From assembly GCA_044230205.1 (NCBI GenBank), contig JBGARN010000013.1, positions 1 through 52,288 of the forward strand: DNA of 52,288 nt. The letters run 5' to 3'. Both the position numbers and the translations under genes were made by a program. This DNA comes from JAEUTH01 sp044230205 (GTDB lineage: Bacteria > Bacteroidota > Bacteroidia > AKYH767-A > OLB10). This document shows positions 15,784-24,015 of the stretch, piece by piece. Under the pieces are notes generated by a model that ran no database searches, was not told the origin of the DNA, and saw nothing but the letters and a program-made list of their open reading frames with translations. Position 1 is the stretch's first letter. Every line of letters begins with the position of its first letter.

Positions 15784-16826
15784 GTTATCGGCCGTTTTTC
15801 TCTCCCGCGACTTTGTTTCGCTTCAATCTTTCACAACTTTACCTTTCTTAATCACTCCGTTTTTATTTCTCACTTCGTAAATATAAATTCCTTTTGTAAG
15901 TTGTTCTGTATTTATTGAAGTTGAATTTGTAAATGATTGATTGAATATTTTTCTTGAAGCAATATCGTAAATAATAATTTCTGAAAGTTGTTTATTCTTT
16001 AATATGATATTTAATATATCCTTTACAGGGTTAGGATAAATCTCAATATTATCGGCAAACACTTCATCCGATAATCCAGTCCATAATTCGCAATAAAGCG
16101 AATCTTCAGAAACGCAGAGGTCATCAATAAAATAATAAGCTTGTACTGGGTTACCCAGAAAATTAAGGGTATCAATGTTGGCATTACTAAAAAAATTGCT
16201 TATTGTAATAAAAGAATAAGCAGAATCTGCAATAAATGATTTGCGCACAGTTGTCCAGCCTAATGTGTCAGAAATAATACTATCAGAATAAGCCTGACAA
16301 TAATTATTCAACGAGGGAGGAGTGCTTAAATAATCAACAGTTGAGAATAATATCCCTAACTTATTTGTAGCGGTATAAAATCCATAGTTTGGAGAATAGG
16401 CAAAACTTACTTTAAAAGTTACAAAGTATTTTGAACCGGAAACTAAAGGTGAAGTTAAAAAAGCCCCAATCATCTCGCGAAAATTTGGAAATGTAGTATG
16501 GTAGGTACACATCCCCATATAAGCAACTCCCGTAGCAGCATACTGAAAATTAATTTGGTTACCAGGAACTGACCAGCCTGCATAAGGGTTGCAAGCATTG
16601 AAGTAGTCAGGTGTATTGTCAACAGCGTGCCAATATTTTGCATTCCCAACTTGATGTAAGTTATCAGGACATGAAACAGTATCCTCAAAACTCGGATTAG
16701 GCACTAAATTTTGTCCGTTACAAATTCCGCAAGCAATAAACATAATGAGTAAGCAATACAGTTTATTCATGGCGTTAAATTTTGTGTGAGTTAATGCTCG
16801 TTCGCAGCGTTAAAATTGCCGATAAC
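15784..16826. mobile_element. Cassette-like unit 2 with inverted ends, carrying one T9SS gene
   Basis: Left end GTTATCGGC (15784-15792), right end GCCGATAAC (16818-16826): a perfect 9-bp inverted pair, followed on both inner sides by one or two variable bases and a TTTT tract, then GC-rich bases (CCCGCG / CGCTGCG). Same architecture as unit 1, but a different core (TCGGC instead of TGCGC), so each unit matches itself best. One gene inside, pointing left. Confidence 0.5.
15823..16770 (-). CDS. T9SS-sorted secreted protein with jelly-roll-like N-terminal domain
   Basis: 315 residues. Signal peptide MNKLYCLLIMFIACGICNGQ, then NLVPNPSFEDTVSCPDN, the typical start of a Bacteroidota carbohydrate-binding-like jelly-roll domain (also seen in OmpA-like proteins), with G-V-A-Y-M-G and FVTFKVSFAYSPN further in. 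Residues ~240-315 are a T9SS sorting domain (IYPNPVKDILNI, IIIYDIASRKIFNQSF, KGIYIYEVRNKNGVIKKGKVV). It lies inside cassette-like unit 2. It is expected at the cell surface or in the medium. No catalytic residues can be named. Confidence 0.75.
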   Translation of the reverse strand: MNKLYCLLIMFIACGICNGQNLVPNPSFEDTVSCPDNLHQVGNAKYWHAVDNTPDYFNACNPYAGWSVPGNQINFQYAATGVAYMGMCTYHTTFPNFREMIGAFLTSPLVSGSKYFVTFKVSFAYSPNYGFYTATNKLGILFSTVDYLSTPPSLNNYCQAYSDSIISDTLGWTTVRKSFIADSAYSFITISNFFSNANIDTLNFLGNPVQAYYFIDDLCVSEDSLYCELWTGLSDEVFADNIEIYPNPVKDILNIILKNKQLSEIIIYDIASRKIFNQSFTNSTSINTEQLTKGIYIYEVRNKNGVIKKGKVVKD

Positions 16827-16834
16827 GTCAGTCT

Positions 16835-17260
16835 GTGAAAAAACCATTAATAACTTTAGTAATATACTTAGATAATTGCCAGGCTTCATGTTTAACATTA
16901 CAGCAAACAAATATAAAAATAAAGCATGCTGTTACAAGGAACAAACCGGTTACACAATTTTCCGAGATCATCGGGCTTGATCGTGAAGGCATGAAAAGAT
17001 TTCACTATCTAAAAGAATACTTGACAAATTTACTTGGCAACCCTGCAAAAACCGAACTTGAAAAATTTGGATCAATCGACCTTGGTATGATTCAGTGGCA
17101 AAATGGCTTAGTCAGGCTTACATTGGTTGGCATTGAACATTTTAATTGTCGTTACAGTTTTTCCATAGGACTTGTTAGAAAAATGAATGAGGAATATTTT
17201 AATAAAACTATTAAAGATCTTAAAGCAAGTGGTCTTACCGAAGAAGATCCGGGAAAATAG
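16835..17260 (+). CDS. Hypothetical protein with uncertain start
   Basis: 141 residues from a GTG that lies only 9 bases after the right end of cassette-like unit 2, so the original upstream region may have been replaced. The first ~18 residues (MKKPLITLVIYLDNCQAS) look like a weak signal peptide. The middle and end (FSEIIGLDREGMKRFHYLKEYLTNLLG, WQNGLVRLTLVGIEHFNCRYSFSIGL) look like a real folded domain. The first in-frame ATG is in GMKRF, too late to be a good start. No family recognised. Confidence 0.45.
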   Translation: MKKPLITLVIYLDNCQASCLTLQQTNIKIKHAVTRNKPVTQFSEIIGLDREGMKRFHYLKEYLTNLLGNPAKTELEKFGSIDLGMIQWQNGLVRLTLVGIEHFNCRYSFSIGLVRKMNEEYFNKTIKDLKASGLTEEDPGK

Positions 17261-17398
17261 AAATGCTTCAGCTAACACAGGCTTTATAGGTATCAGACTG
17301 TTGCAGTTTAGTTATGTTTTTAATATCCTGTGGTGGTTTATATTTTGCACTCCTTCCCTGCGCGGAAATAAAGTGCTGAAAGATTTTATATCACAAAC

Positions 17399-17926
17399 AT
17401 GAGAGATAATATACATGGCAAACCAACTTCTTATCTGCAAAATATAAAGCGGCTTGCATTACTCTTCGGCCTGCCTGCTATTGTTCTGTTAATCCATTCT
17501 TGTAAATGCACCACAGAATTTATTGCTTCAAATGATGCTACTCCCGGCTATGATGATGAGTACCGGTTAACTTGTTACATACGTGAAGGAGCCTATGCAG
17601 AAGAAGATGACAAGCTCATGGTCGAATTCCACTTTTGCTCCTACCCTGCTTTCTCTCCCCCATGCCCGGGTAAAAAACTAATTAACGGAAGTGTTACAAT
17701 TGTGCCGGAGTTAGAAGGAGAAAACTCCCGCTTAATACCTGGTACCGTTTATAGCTCATGTTATAGTTTCACTTCAAAGAACTTCAAACAGCTATGGCAT
17801 AAAGCAGATAAACTGAAGGTACGTGTAACTTATAAAGTTGATTCACTCGGAACTATATTGAACAGGGAATTTACTCATGTACTTACAAAAAATAAAAAAT
17901 GCCGTGAGCATTTTGTGCTGCACTGA
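17399..17926 (+). CDS. Hypothetical lipoprotein
   Basis: 175 residues. A lipobox-like LLIHSC at ~30-35 follows a hydrophobic helix, so it is probably a lipoprotein with the N-terminus MRDNIHGKPTSYLQNIKRLALLFGLP. The mature part is strand-rich with several cysteines (SCKC, LTCYIREG, HFCSYPAFSPPCPGKK, SSCYSF), perhaps disulfide-bonded in the periplasm. No family recognised. The next gene begins 36 bases later (at its preferred ATG), suggesting cotranscription. Confidence 0.55.
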   Translation: MRDNIHGKPTSYLQNIKRLALLFGLPAIVLLIHSCKCTTEFIASNDATPGYDDEYRLTCYIREGAYAEEDDKLMVEFHFCSYPAFSPPCPGKKLINGSVTIVPELEGENSRLIPGTVYSSCYSFTSKNFKQLWHKADKLKVRVTYKVDSLGTILNREFTHVLTKNKKCREHFVLH

Positions 17927-17962
17927 TTGTATTTAACAGTAAACAAATCATTAATAATTAAA

Positions 17963-18487
17963 ATGCCAATTGTTAGTATGCTCATATTTTTCGGAACATT
18001 TATGTTCATTGTTTGGGCAATTATTATTATTTACCTGACCAGCTATAACCGCAAAACCCGCTTAGCTATAGATAAATTTATTAAGGAGGCTGTTGAACTT
18101 AACCCGGTAGTTTTCTATAACATTAAACTTCGCTATTGGACTTCAAGTGGTCAAAGGATACAGGTTTCACCCTATAACCGTTGCGATCTTTATTTGTTTA
18201 ACGATTGCCTTGCTATACTGCGAAGGCAAAATTTTTTATTCAAAATTAATTTTGCTCCTGTTCTTATAACTAATGACATTGAAAAAACAAAAGCTATGTT
18301 TAATTACCTCGATACATACCAGCCAACACTTGTGCAATTCAATCAAATTGTAAAAGGTGATGTAGAAATTAAAATTACACACCCTGTTTACCATCATAAA
18401 AAAAACGACATTACACTCAAAGGATTAACAGGCGGGCAATTAAAACAACTTGAAAGTATTAAGTCATTTGCATTTAAATTATCCTGA
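17963..18487 (+). CDS. Hypothetical single-pass membrane protein
   Basis: The frame is open from 17927 (TTG), but the ATG at 17963 gives a sensible start: MPIVSMLIFFGTFMFIVWAIIIIYLT is a membrane segment followed by basic residues (SYNRKTR). The remaining ~150 residues are a strand-rich cytoplasmic domain with a PH-like look (DLYLFNDCLAILRRQNFLFKINFAPVLI). No family name can be given. 174 residues. Confidence 0.5.
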   Translation: MPIVSMLIFFGTFMFIVWAIIIIYLTSYNRKTRLAIDKFIKEAVELNPVVFYNIKLRYWTSSGQRIQVSPYNRCDLYLFNDCLAILRRQNFLFKINFAPVLITNDIEKTKAMFNYLDTYQPTLVQFNQIVKGDVEIKITHPVYHHKKNDITLKGLTGGQLKQLESIKSFAFKLS

Positions 18488-18629
18488 TCAAAAAATATCA
18501 TGCGCAAAAAAAGGTTAGTGAACAATTCATGCAATCGGGTTTTGTATTGTACTGTTTTTAAATTTTTATGATCCCGTTTTTCTTTTGCAAAGTTATTGTT
18601 ACAATCATTCATCAATTATCATAAATGCA

Positions 18630-19805
18630 ATGAGTAAGTCGAAGTTAATAGTTAATAAAGCAACCTTTGAATTGTTACCATATTATTTTTTGTTCCTGAT
18701 AGTTGCACTTTCCATTTCCTGTAGTGAACATAAAAAGCAGCCTGGTGAAGTTAAACATGAAGTGATAACTGCTGTTGATCAGCAGGATACTGCCAAACAT
18801 GAAAATGGTATTGAACATTTTAAATCACACATTGTAACTGAAATGAGCAGTAGGATTAACTGCATTATTCAGGATAAAAATGACAACTATTGGTTCAGTA
18901 CTAATGGAGATGGGGTTTATTGCTATGATGGAAAAAGCCTTTACCAATTTAATACTAAAGATGGATTATCTGATGATTATGTCGGGGCAATACAAGAAGA
19001 CATGTCGGGCCACATTTGGTTTACTACAGCATCCGGTATCAGTCGATTTAACGGACGAGCTTTTATTTCGTATACCGTTAAGGATAGTTTACCATTAAAA
19101 AGCAGTTCAGATAAAGAGTGGAAAACAGAGCCGGGCGACCTTTGGTTTAATGCAGGTGGTGGAGCCTATCGTTATAACGGAAAGTCATTTTCCTATTTGG
19201 CATTACCTAAAGCTCCTTTTGATTCCAGGTATTCGCAAGGTCCCTCTGATCGTCTTAGTGCCTATGGAGTTTATTCTATTTTGAAAGATAAAAATGGAAC
19301 TTTATGGTTCGGAACGCAAGCTATGGGTGTTTGTCACTATGACGGTACCTCATTTACATGGTTAAATGAAAAGGGGTTGAGTCCTCCGGCAGTGCGCTGT
19401 GTTTTTGAAGATAGAAACCGGAATCTTTGGTTCGGTAATAATGGTGCTGGCTTGTTTCGATATGACGGAAAGACTTTAGTTAACTTTACGGATGAAAAAG
19501 GACTTAGCAACCCGGAGTTCTGGAGTGAATCAAAAATATCAGGCAAATCACGCCCCGGAACTTTGGCTCGTGTTTGGACGATTAACGAAGATAATAACGG
19601 CAACCTGTGGATAGGAACAACTGATGCAGGTGTATGGCGTTATGACGGAAATAGCTTTACAAATTATACCACAATTGATGGCCTTACCAGTAATTCAATA
19701 AATACAATTTATAAAGATAAAAAAGGTGATCTGTGGTTTGGAACTGACGGAGGAGGTTTATGTAAATACAATGGCACATTCTTCACCAGGTTTGATGCTA
19801 AATAA
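18630..19805 (+). CDS. Two-component-regulator-propeller (Reg_prop) lipoprotein
   Basis: Start taken at the ATG at 18630 (391 residues); an in-frame ATG at 18585 would put extra residues ahead of the signal. The lipobox is ALSISC. The rest is a beta-propeller of Reg_prop repeats with the pattern I-x-x-D-x-x-G-x-L-W-F-G-T..G-V-x-x-Y-D-G-x-x-F (seen at about 80, 125, 225, 270 and 325-390). Such propellers form the sensor half of hybrid two-component systems, but here there is no membrane segment or kinase behind it, so it is a stand-alone surface or periplasmic propeller. Ligand unknown. Confidence 0.8.
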   Translation: MSKSKLIVNKATFELLPYYFLFLIVALSISCSEHKKQPGEVKHEVITAVDQQDTAKHENGIEHFKSHIVTEMSSRINCIIQDKNDNYWFSTNGDGVYCYDGKSLYQFNTKDGLSDDYVGAIQEDMSGHIWFTTASGISRFNGRAFISYTVKDSLPLKSSSDKEWKTEPGDLWFNAGGGAYRYNGKSFSYLALPKAPFDSRYSQGPSDRLSAYGVYSILKDKNGTLWFGTQAMGVCHYDGTSFTWLNEKGLSPPAVRCVFEDRNRNLWFGNNGAGLFRYDGKTLVNFTDEKGLSNPEFWSESKISGKSRPGTLARVWTINEDNNGNLWIGTTDAGVWRYDGNSFTNYTTIDGLTSNSINTIYKDKKGDLWFGTDGGGLCKYNGTFFTRFDAK

Positions 19806-20112
19806 AAATGCTGCATGATTAGCCATCAATAATATTCTTCAGCTTTTAATATCAATGAAATTGCTTAAATCAGAATAACGGATAATAAATATTGGCAAAA
19901 CGATTATGGTTTTAATTACTGAATTGAACTATATGCCTCACAAAAAAAATTCAACTATGGTAAAACACATTTTCAACCTTCATCCGTAAACAATAATAAT
20001 CTGAATAAAGCAGCTTTACTCCTACCCTTCGCTTCCAATACGGTTGACCATTTCTTTATAAAATCTTTATACTGGTAATCTTATCTTTGACGAAGCAAAT
20101 TCACTTGACAGT
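19806..20112 (+). promoter_or_regulatory. Intergenic region with promoter of the sensor-kinase operon
   Basis: 307 bases without a gene. A perfect -7 box TATCTTTG lies at 20082-20089, 23 bases before the first codon of the kinase; no TTG is at the usual -33 distance. The frame of the kinase is open upstream to about 20000 but has no ATG there, so translation most likely begins downstream of this promoter. Confidence 0.5.
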
Positions 20113-21195
20113 TTGGCAATAATCAAGACAAGAAAACTGAAGCCGCAAACGCAATACTTTACAGGTATTGGTTTGGTAGTAATTGTTGCAGTTACTTGTT
20201 TTTTCTTCGTAAACCTTATGGGCTATAAGGTGGTTGCACTTATTCTTTTGCTCACGGTTTCACTAGTGGCTATGCTGTTCGACATTCTGCCTGTTTTATG
20301 TGCAGCTGTCTTGAGTGCATTAATCTGGAATTTCTTTTTTATTCCACCAATTTACACGTTCCATATTAACAACACTGAAGATTTGCTTATGTTTCTTATG
20401 TATTTTGTTATTGCACTGGTTAATGCCGTAATGACTTTTAAAATACGCGAGCAGGAAACCAAAGTACGTGACAAAGAAGAAAAGGAAAATACCCTCAGAC
20501 TTTATAACACTTTACTCAACTCACTTTCACATGAATTGCGCACTCCGGTTTCTACCATTATTGGTGCTGTTGACACATTGAAAGAAAGTAAAGACAAACT
20601 TTCTGTGAGCAATCAGGCCGAATTGCTTTCTCAAATAGATACTGCAAGCATCCGCCTGAACATGCAGGTTGAAAATTTACTTAGCATGAGCAGACTGGAA
20701 ACCGGGATTTTAAAGCTTCATAAGGATTGGTGTGATACCAGCGAACTTATTTTTTCAGTCATACAAAAACTTGCTGCATCCAATTTCAATCATAACATTG
20801 TCTTCAACCCGAATGAGAATCTGCCTTTGTTCAAATTAGATGCCGGCCTGTTGGAACAGGTATTGCATAACATATTAATAAATGCCATTCAGTATACACC
20901 TGATAACTCTGTAATAAAGATTGATGTGGCTTACCTTGATGAAAATTGTGTAATCACCATATCTGATAACGGCAGTGGTTTTCCCGAAAACGAAATTCAA
21001 TTTGTTTTTGACAAATTCTATCGCTTGCCGAATTCAAAAACAGGTGGCAGTGGATTAGGTTTATCAATAGTCAAAGGATATGTAGAAGCACATAACGGAA
21101 TAATAATGCTGGAAAATAACAAGGAAGGTGGAGCAAAATTCACCATCACCATCCCGGCCGAAACTTCGTTTATCAATAATTTAAAAAATGAGTAA
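20113..21195 (+). CDS. KdpD-like sensor histidine kinase lacking the KdpD/USP input domain
   Basis: 360 residues from a TTG start, chosen because the -7 box at 20082-20089 leaves no room for an earlier one and no ATG is suitable. Residues ~15-110 are a four-helix DUF4118 membrane domain (GYKVVALILLLTVSLVAML, WNFFFIPPIYTFHINNTEDLLMFLMYF) as in KdpD. Then come HisKA with SHELRTP (His140), the N box (Asn257), DNGSG (285-289) and GGSGLGLSIV (311-320). Full KdpD has an N-terminal KdpD and USP domain, absent here; in Bacteroidota KdpD is often split into two genes and this is the kinase half (family knowledge). It overlaps the regulator gene by 8 bases. Confidence 0.85.
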   Translation: MAIIKTRKLKPQTQYFTGIGLVVIVAVTCFFFVNLMGYKVVALILLLTVSLVAMLFDILPVLCAAVLSALIWNFFFIPPIYTFHINNTEDLLMFLMYFVIALVNAVMTFKIREQETKVRDKEEKENTLRLYNTLLNSLSHELRTPVSTIIGAVDTLKESKDKLSVSNQAELLSQIDTASIRLNMQVENLLSMSRLETGILKLHKDWCDTSELIFSVIQKLAASNFNHNIVFNPNENLPLFKLDAGLLEQVLHNILINAIQYTPDNSVIKIDVAYLDENCVITISDNGSGFPENEIQFVFDKFYRLPNSKTGGSGLGLSIVKGYVEAHNGIIMLENNKEGGAKFTITIPAETSFINNLKNE

Positions 21196-21865
21196 GACCG
21201 AAATACTTATTATTGATGACGAAGCGCAAATCCGGAAACTTTTGGAGATTGCTTTGGAAAGTAACGACTATAAAGTATGGCAGGCGGCTACAGGTAAGGA
21301 AGGTATTATAATGGCTGCCAGTCATCGGCCTGATTTAATTTTGCTTGATATCGGTTTGCCTGATAAAAGCGGTCACGAAATTTTAAAAGAGCTGCGAACC
21401 TGGTATAGTAAAGCCATTATTATTCTATCAGTGCAGAACAGCGAACAAGATATTATTGAAGCATTAGACAATGGTGCAACAGACTATCTTACCAAGCCAT
21501 TCAGAACCGGAGAACTGCTGGCAAGAATACGTTCGTGTATACGTAAAAATCAAACCGAAGAAAACAACAGCGTAATTACATGCGGTAATCTGCAATTTGA
21601 TTTTGTTGCAAGAACTGTAAAACGAAATGATGAGCTGCTAAGACTCACTTCAACTGAATACAACCTCATTTCATTGTTTGCTAAAAATGAAGGAAGAGTT
21701 TTAACGCATCAGTTCATTCTCAAAGAAATTTGGGGAGTTGGCTTTCAAACAGAAACACAATATTTAAGAGTATTCGTTGGCACCCTTCGGAAAAAAATAG
21801 AAGATAACCCTAACCAGCCGGCTCATATCATAACCGAAAGCGGAGTTGGTTATCGCTTTCAATAA
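21188..21865 (+). CDS. KdpE-like OmpR-family response regulator
   Basis: 225 residues. Receiver domain with the acidic pair D10/D11, phospho-acceptor Asp54 in LILLDIGLP and Lys103 in TDYLTKPF. The C-terminal winged helix (VITCGNLQFDFVARTVKRNDELLRLTSTEYNLI...HIITESGVGYRF) is typical OmpR/KdpE. It overlaps the kinase gene, so the two are cognate partners. The likely target is the potassium gene that follows 127 bases later; this is inference from position. Confidence 0.9.
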   Translation: MSKTEILIIDDEAQIRKLLEIALESNDYKVWQAATGKEGIIMAASHRPDLILLDIGLPDKSGHEILKELRTWYSKAIIILSVQNSEQDIIEALDNGATDYLTKPFRTGELLARIRSCIRKNQTEENNSVITCGNLQFDFVARTVKRNDELLRLTSTEYNLISLFAKNEGRVLTHQFILKEIWGVGFQTETQYLRVFVGTLRKKIEDNPNQPAHIITESGVGYRFQ

Positions 21866-21992
21866 AAATTTATCTCCATAGGAGATGATTTAGGAGAGTG
21901 CTTTCTTTATATTTTCTTTATACCAACTCAATGATCTTTTACAATTAACTTATAATTATCAAACCACTTTTGCACCATCATTTTTTTTATGA

Positions 21993-23942
21993 ATGGAAAA
22001 GGTTAAAAATGGCCTTAGTAAAAAGGTTACAGTAGCAAGCTTATTAGTGGCATTGGGAATTATTTACGGTGATATAGGAACAAGTCCCCTGTATGTTCTT
22101 AAAGCAATTGTAGGCGAAAGGCTTATTGATGAAGTATTGGTTTTCGGTGGGGTGTCTTGTATTTTCTGGACGTTGGTGTTTCAAACTTCCGTAAAATATA
22201 TCTGGCTTACACTCAAAGCCGACAACCAGGGTGAAGGTGGAATTTTTTCCTTGTATGCCCTGGTCAGAAGATACGGTAAGTGGTTAGCTATTCCAACAAT
22301 ATTAGGTGCAACAACTTTACTTGCAGATGGAATTATCACTCCTCCAATTTCAGTTGCATCAGCAGTTGAAGGTTTAACAATGGTTCAAGGATTTGAAAAC
22401 ATCCGTACGGTTCCAATTGTCATTGTAATACTTTCACTTTTATTTTTCTTTCAAAGATTCGGCACACAAAAAGTAGGCGGCACCTTCGGACCCGTCATGG
22501 TGATTTGGTTTACTATGCTTTTTGTTCTCGGTATAGTTGAAATAATGCACTATCCTTCAGTAGTAAAAGGCTTAAGCCCTTATTATGCTTATGAGCTCCT
22601 GGTAAAACATCCTCATGGTTTTTGGCTGCTAGGTGCAGTATTTCTTGCTACAACGGGTGCAGAGGCACTGTATTCAGATTTGGGGCATTGCGGCAAAAAA
22701 AACATTCGCATCACCTGGGTTATTGTAAAAATTTGTCTTATGGTAAATTACATCGGGCAAGCCGCCTGGATAATGCACCAGGGAGAACCAAGGTTAAATG
22801 GAAAAAATCCTTTTTTTGAATTGATGCCTGATTGGTTCTTGATTTCCGGAATTGTGATTGCTACAGCCGCTGCTATCATTGCATCGCAGGCACTCATCAG
22901 CGGAAGTTACACACTCATCAGCGAAGCAATGAACCTGAATTTCTGGCCAAGAGTAACGGTGAGGCAACCAACAGAACTGAAAGGACAAATCTACATTCCA
23001 TCAGTAAATAATATTCTGTGGGTCGGCTGCATTCTAATGATTTTGTATTTCCAGTCATCAACACACATGGAGGCCGCATATGGCTTCAGCATTACCATAG
23101 CCATGATGATGACCACCATTTTATTGAGTTATTTTTTAATGTATAAGCTAAAATGGAACAGAATATTAGTGGTATGCATTCTGATTTTATTCAGTACAGT
23201 TGAAATATCATTTTTCATTGCCAATGTTGCCAAGATTAAAGAACGCTGGATGTTTTTATTCTTTGAAGCTTTCATTTTCTTAACCATGTATGTTTGGTAC
23301 TATGCCCGTAAAATAAACAACCGCTTTACACAATTTATTGATTTAGGAAAATTTGTTCATCAAATCAGAGAGTTAAGTGCCGATGATTCCATACCTAAAT
23401 TTTCAACTCATTTAATTTATCTAACCAAAGCAAATAACCGGCATGAAATTGAAGAAAAAATTATCAAATCCATTTTTGCCAAAAAGCCCAAACGGGCTGA
23501 TGTGTATTGGTTTGTTCACATTCACCGCACTGAAGAACCGTATACCTTGAGTTATAATGTTTCTGAATTGGTGGATGATAAAGTGATTAAAGTAAATATC
23601 AATGTTGGCTTCAGGATTCAGCCAAAAACAGAATTGTACTTTAAAAAAATTGTGATGGAATTGGTTGCCAATAAAGAATTGAATTTACACATCAGGCCTG
23701 ATGGCAGTACCAAATACAACAATGAACCCGATTTCAAATTTATTGTGATTGAAAAGTTTCTTTCAGTTGAAAACGAATTTGCAATCCGTGAAGGTTTGCT
23801 TTTAAATTCTTATTTCTTTTTAAAACGACTTGGACAGAGTGATGAAAGAGCTTTCGGGTTAGATAAGAGTGATGTGGAAGTGGAGCAAATTCCTTTGGTA
23901 TATCAGCCGGCAAATAAATTCCAGCTCATTCGACAGATGTAA
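21993..23942 (+). CDS. kup: Kup-family potassium uptake protein
   Basis: 649 residues. It begins with the family signature ALGIIYGDIGTSPLYVLKAI, followed by DNQGEGGIFSLYALVRR, LLADGIITPPISVASAVEGL and AALYS-like GAEALYSDLGHCG. About 12 membrane segments cover 15-430, then a ~215-residue cytoplasmic domain ends the protein, as in other Kup proteins. It takes up K+ probably with protons. The ATG at 21993 gives the family N-terminus. It follows Kdp-type regulators rather than kdpFABC. Confidence 0.95.
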   Translation: MEKVKNGLSKKVTVASLLVALGIIYGDIGTSPLYVLKAIVGERLIDEVLVFGGVSCIFWTLVFQTSVKYIWLTLKADNQGEGGIFSLYALVRRYGKWLAIPTILGATTLLADGIITPPISVASAVEGLTMVQGFENIRTVPIVIVILSLLFFFQRFGTQKVGGTFGPVMVIWFTMLFVLGIVEIMHYPSVVKGLSPYYAYELLVKHPHGFWLLGAVFLATTGAEALYSDLGHCGKKNIRITWVIVKICLMVNYIGQAAWIMHQGEPRLNGKNPFFELMPDWFLISGIVIATAAAIIASQALISGSYTLISEAMNLNFWPRVTVRQPTELKGQIYIPSVNNILWVGCILMILYFQSSTHMEAAYGFSITIAMMMTTILLSYFLMYKLKWNRILVVCILILFSTVEISFFIANVAKIKERWMFLFFEAFIFLTMYVWYYARKINNRFTQFIDLGKFVHQIRELSADDSIPKFSTHLIYLTKANNRHEIEEKIIKSIFAKKPKRADVYWFVHIHRTEEPYTLSYNVSELVDDKVIKVNINVGFRIQPKTELYFKKIVMELVANKELNLHIRPDGSTKYNNEPDFKFIVIEKFLSVENEFAIREGLLLNSYFFLKRLGQSDERAFGLDKSDVEVEQIPLVYQPANKFQLIRQM

Positions 23943-24015
23943 TCGTTTTAGAATAAAATACAAGGAATAAGCTGGTGATTGATGTTAGTAATAATTCAAC
24001 AATAAATTTTAAACA

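Noticed and set aside
14212..16826. Classical integron array
   Set aside because: No integrase in the window, the ends do not fit GTTRRRY/RYYYAAC, and the distance between units (~285 bases) is longer than known attC sites. Only a cassette-like description is kept.
17187..17402. 71-codon plus-strand frame
   Set aside because: It overlaps the end of the previous gene and has no domain likeness.
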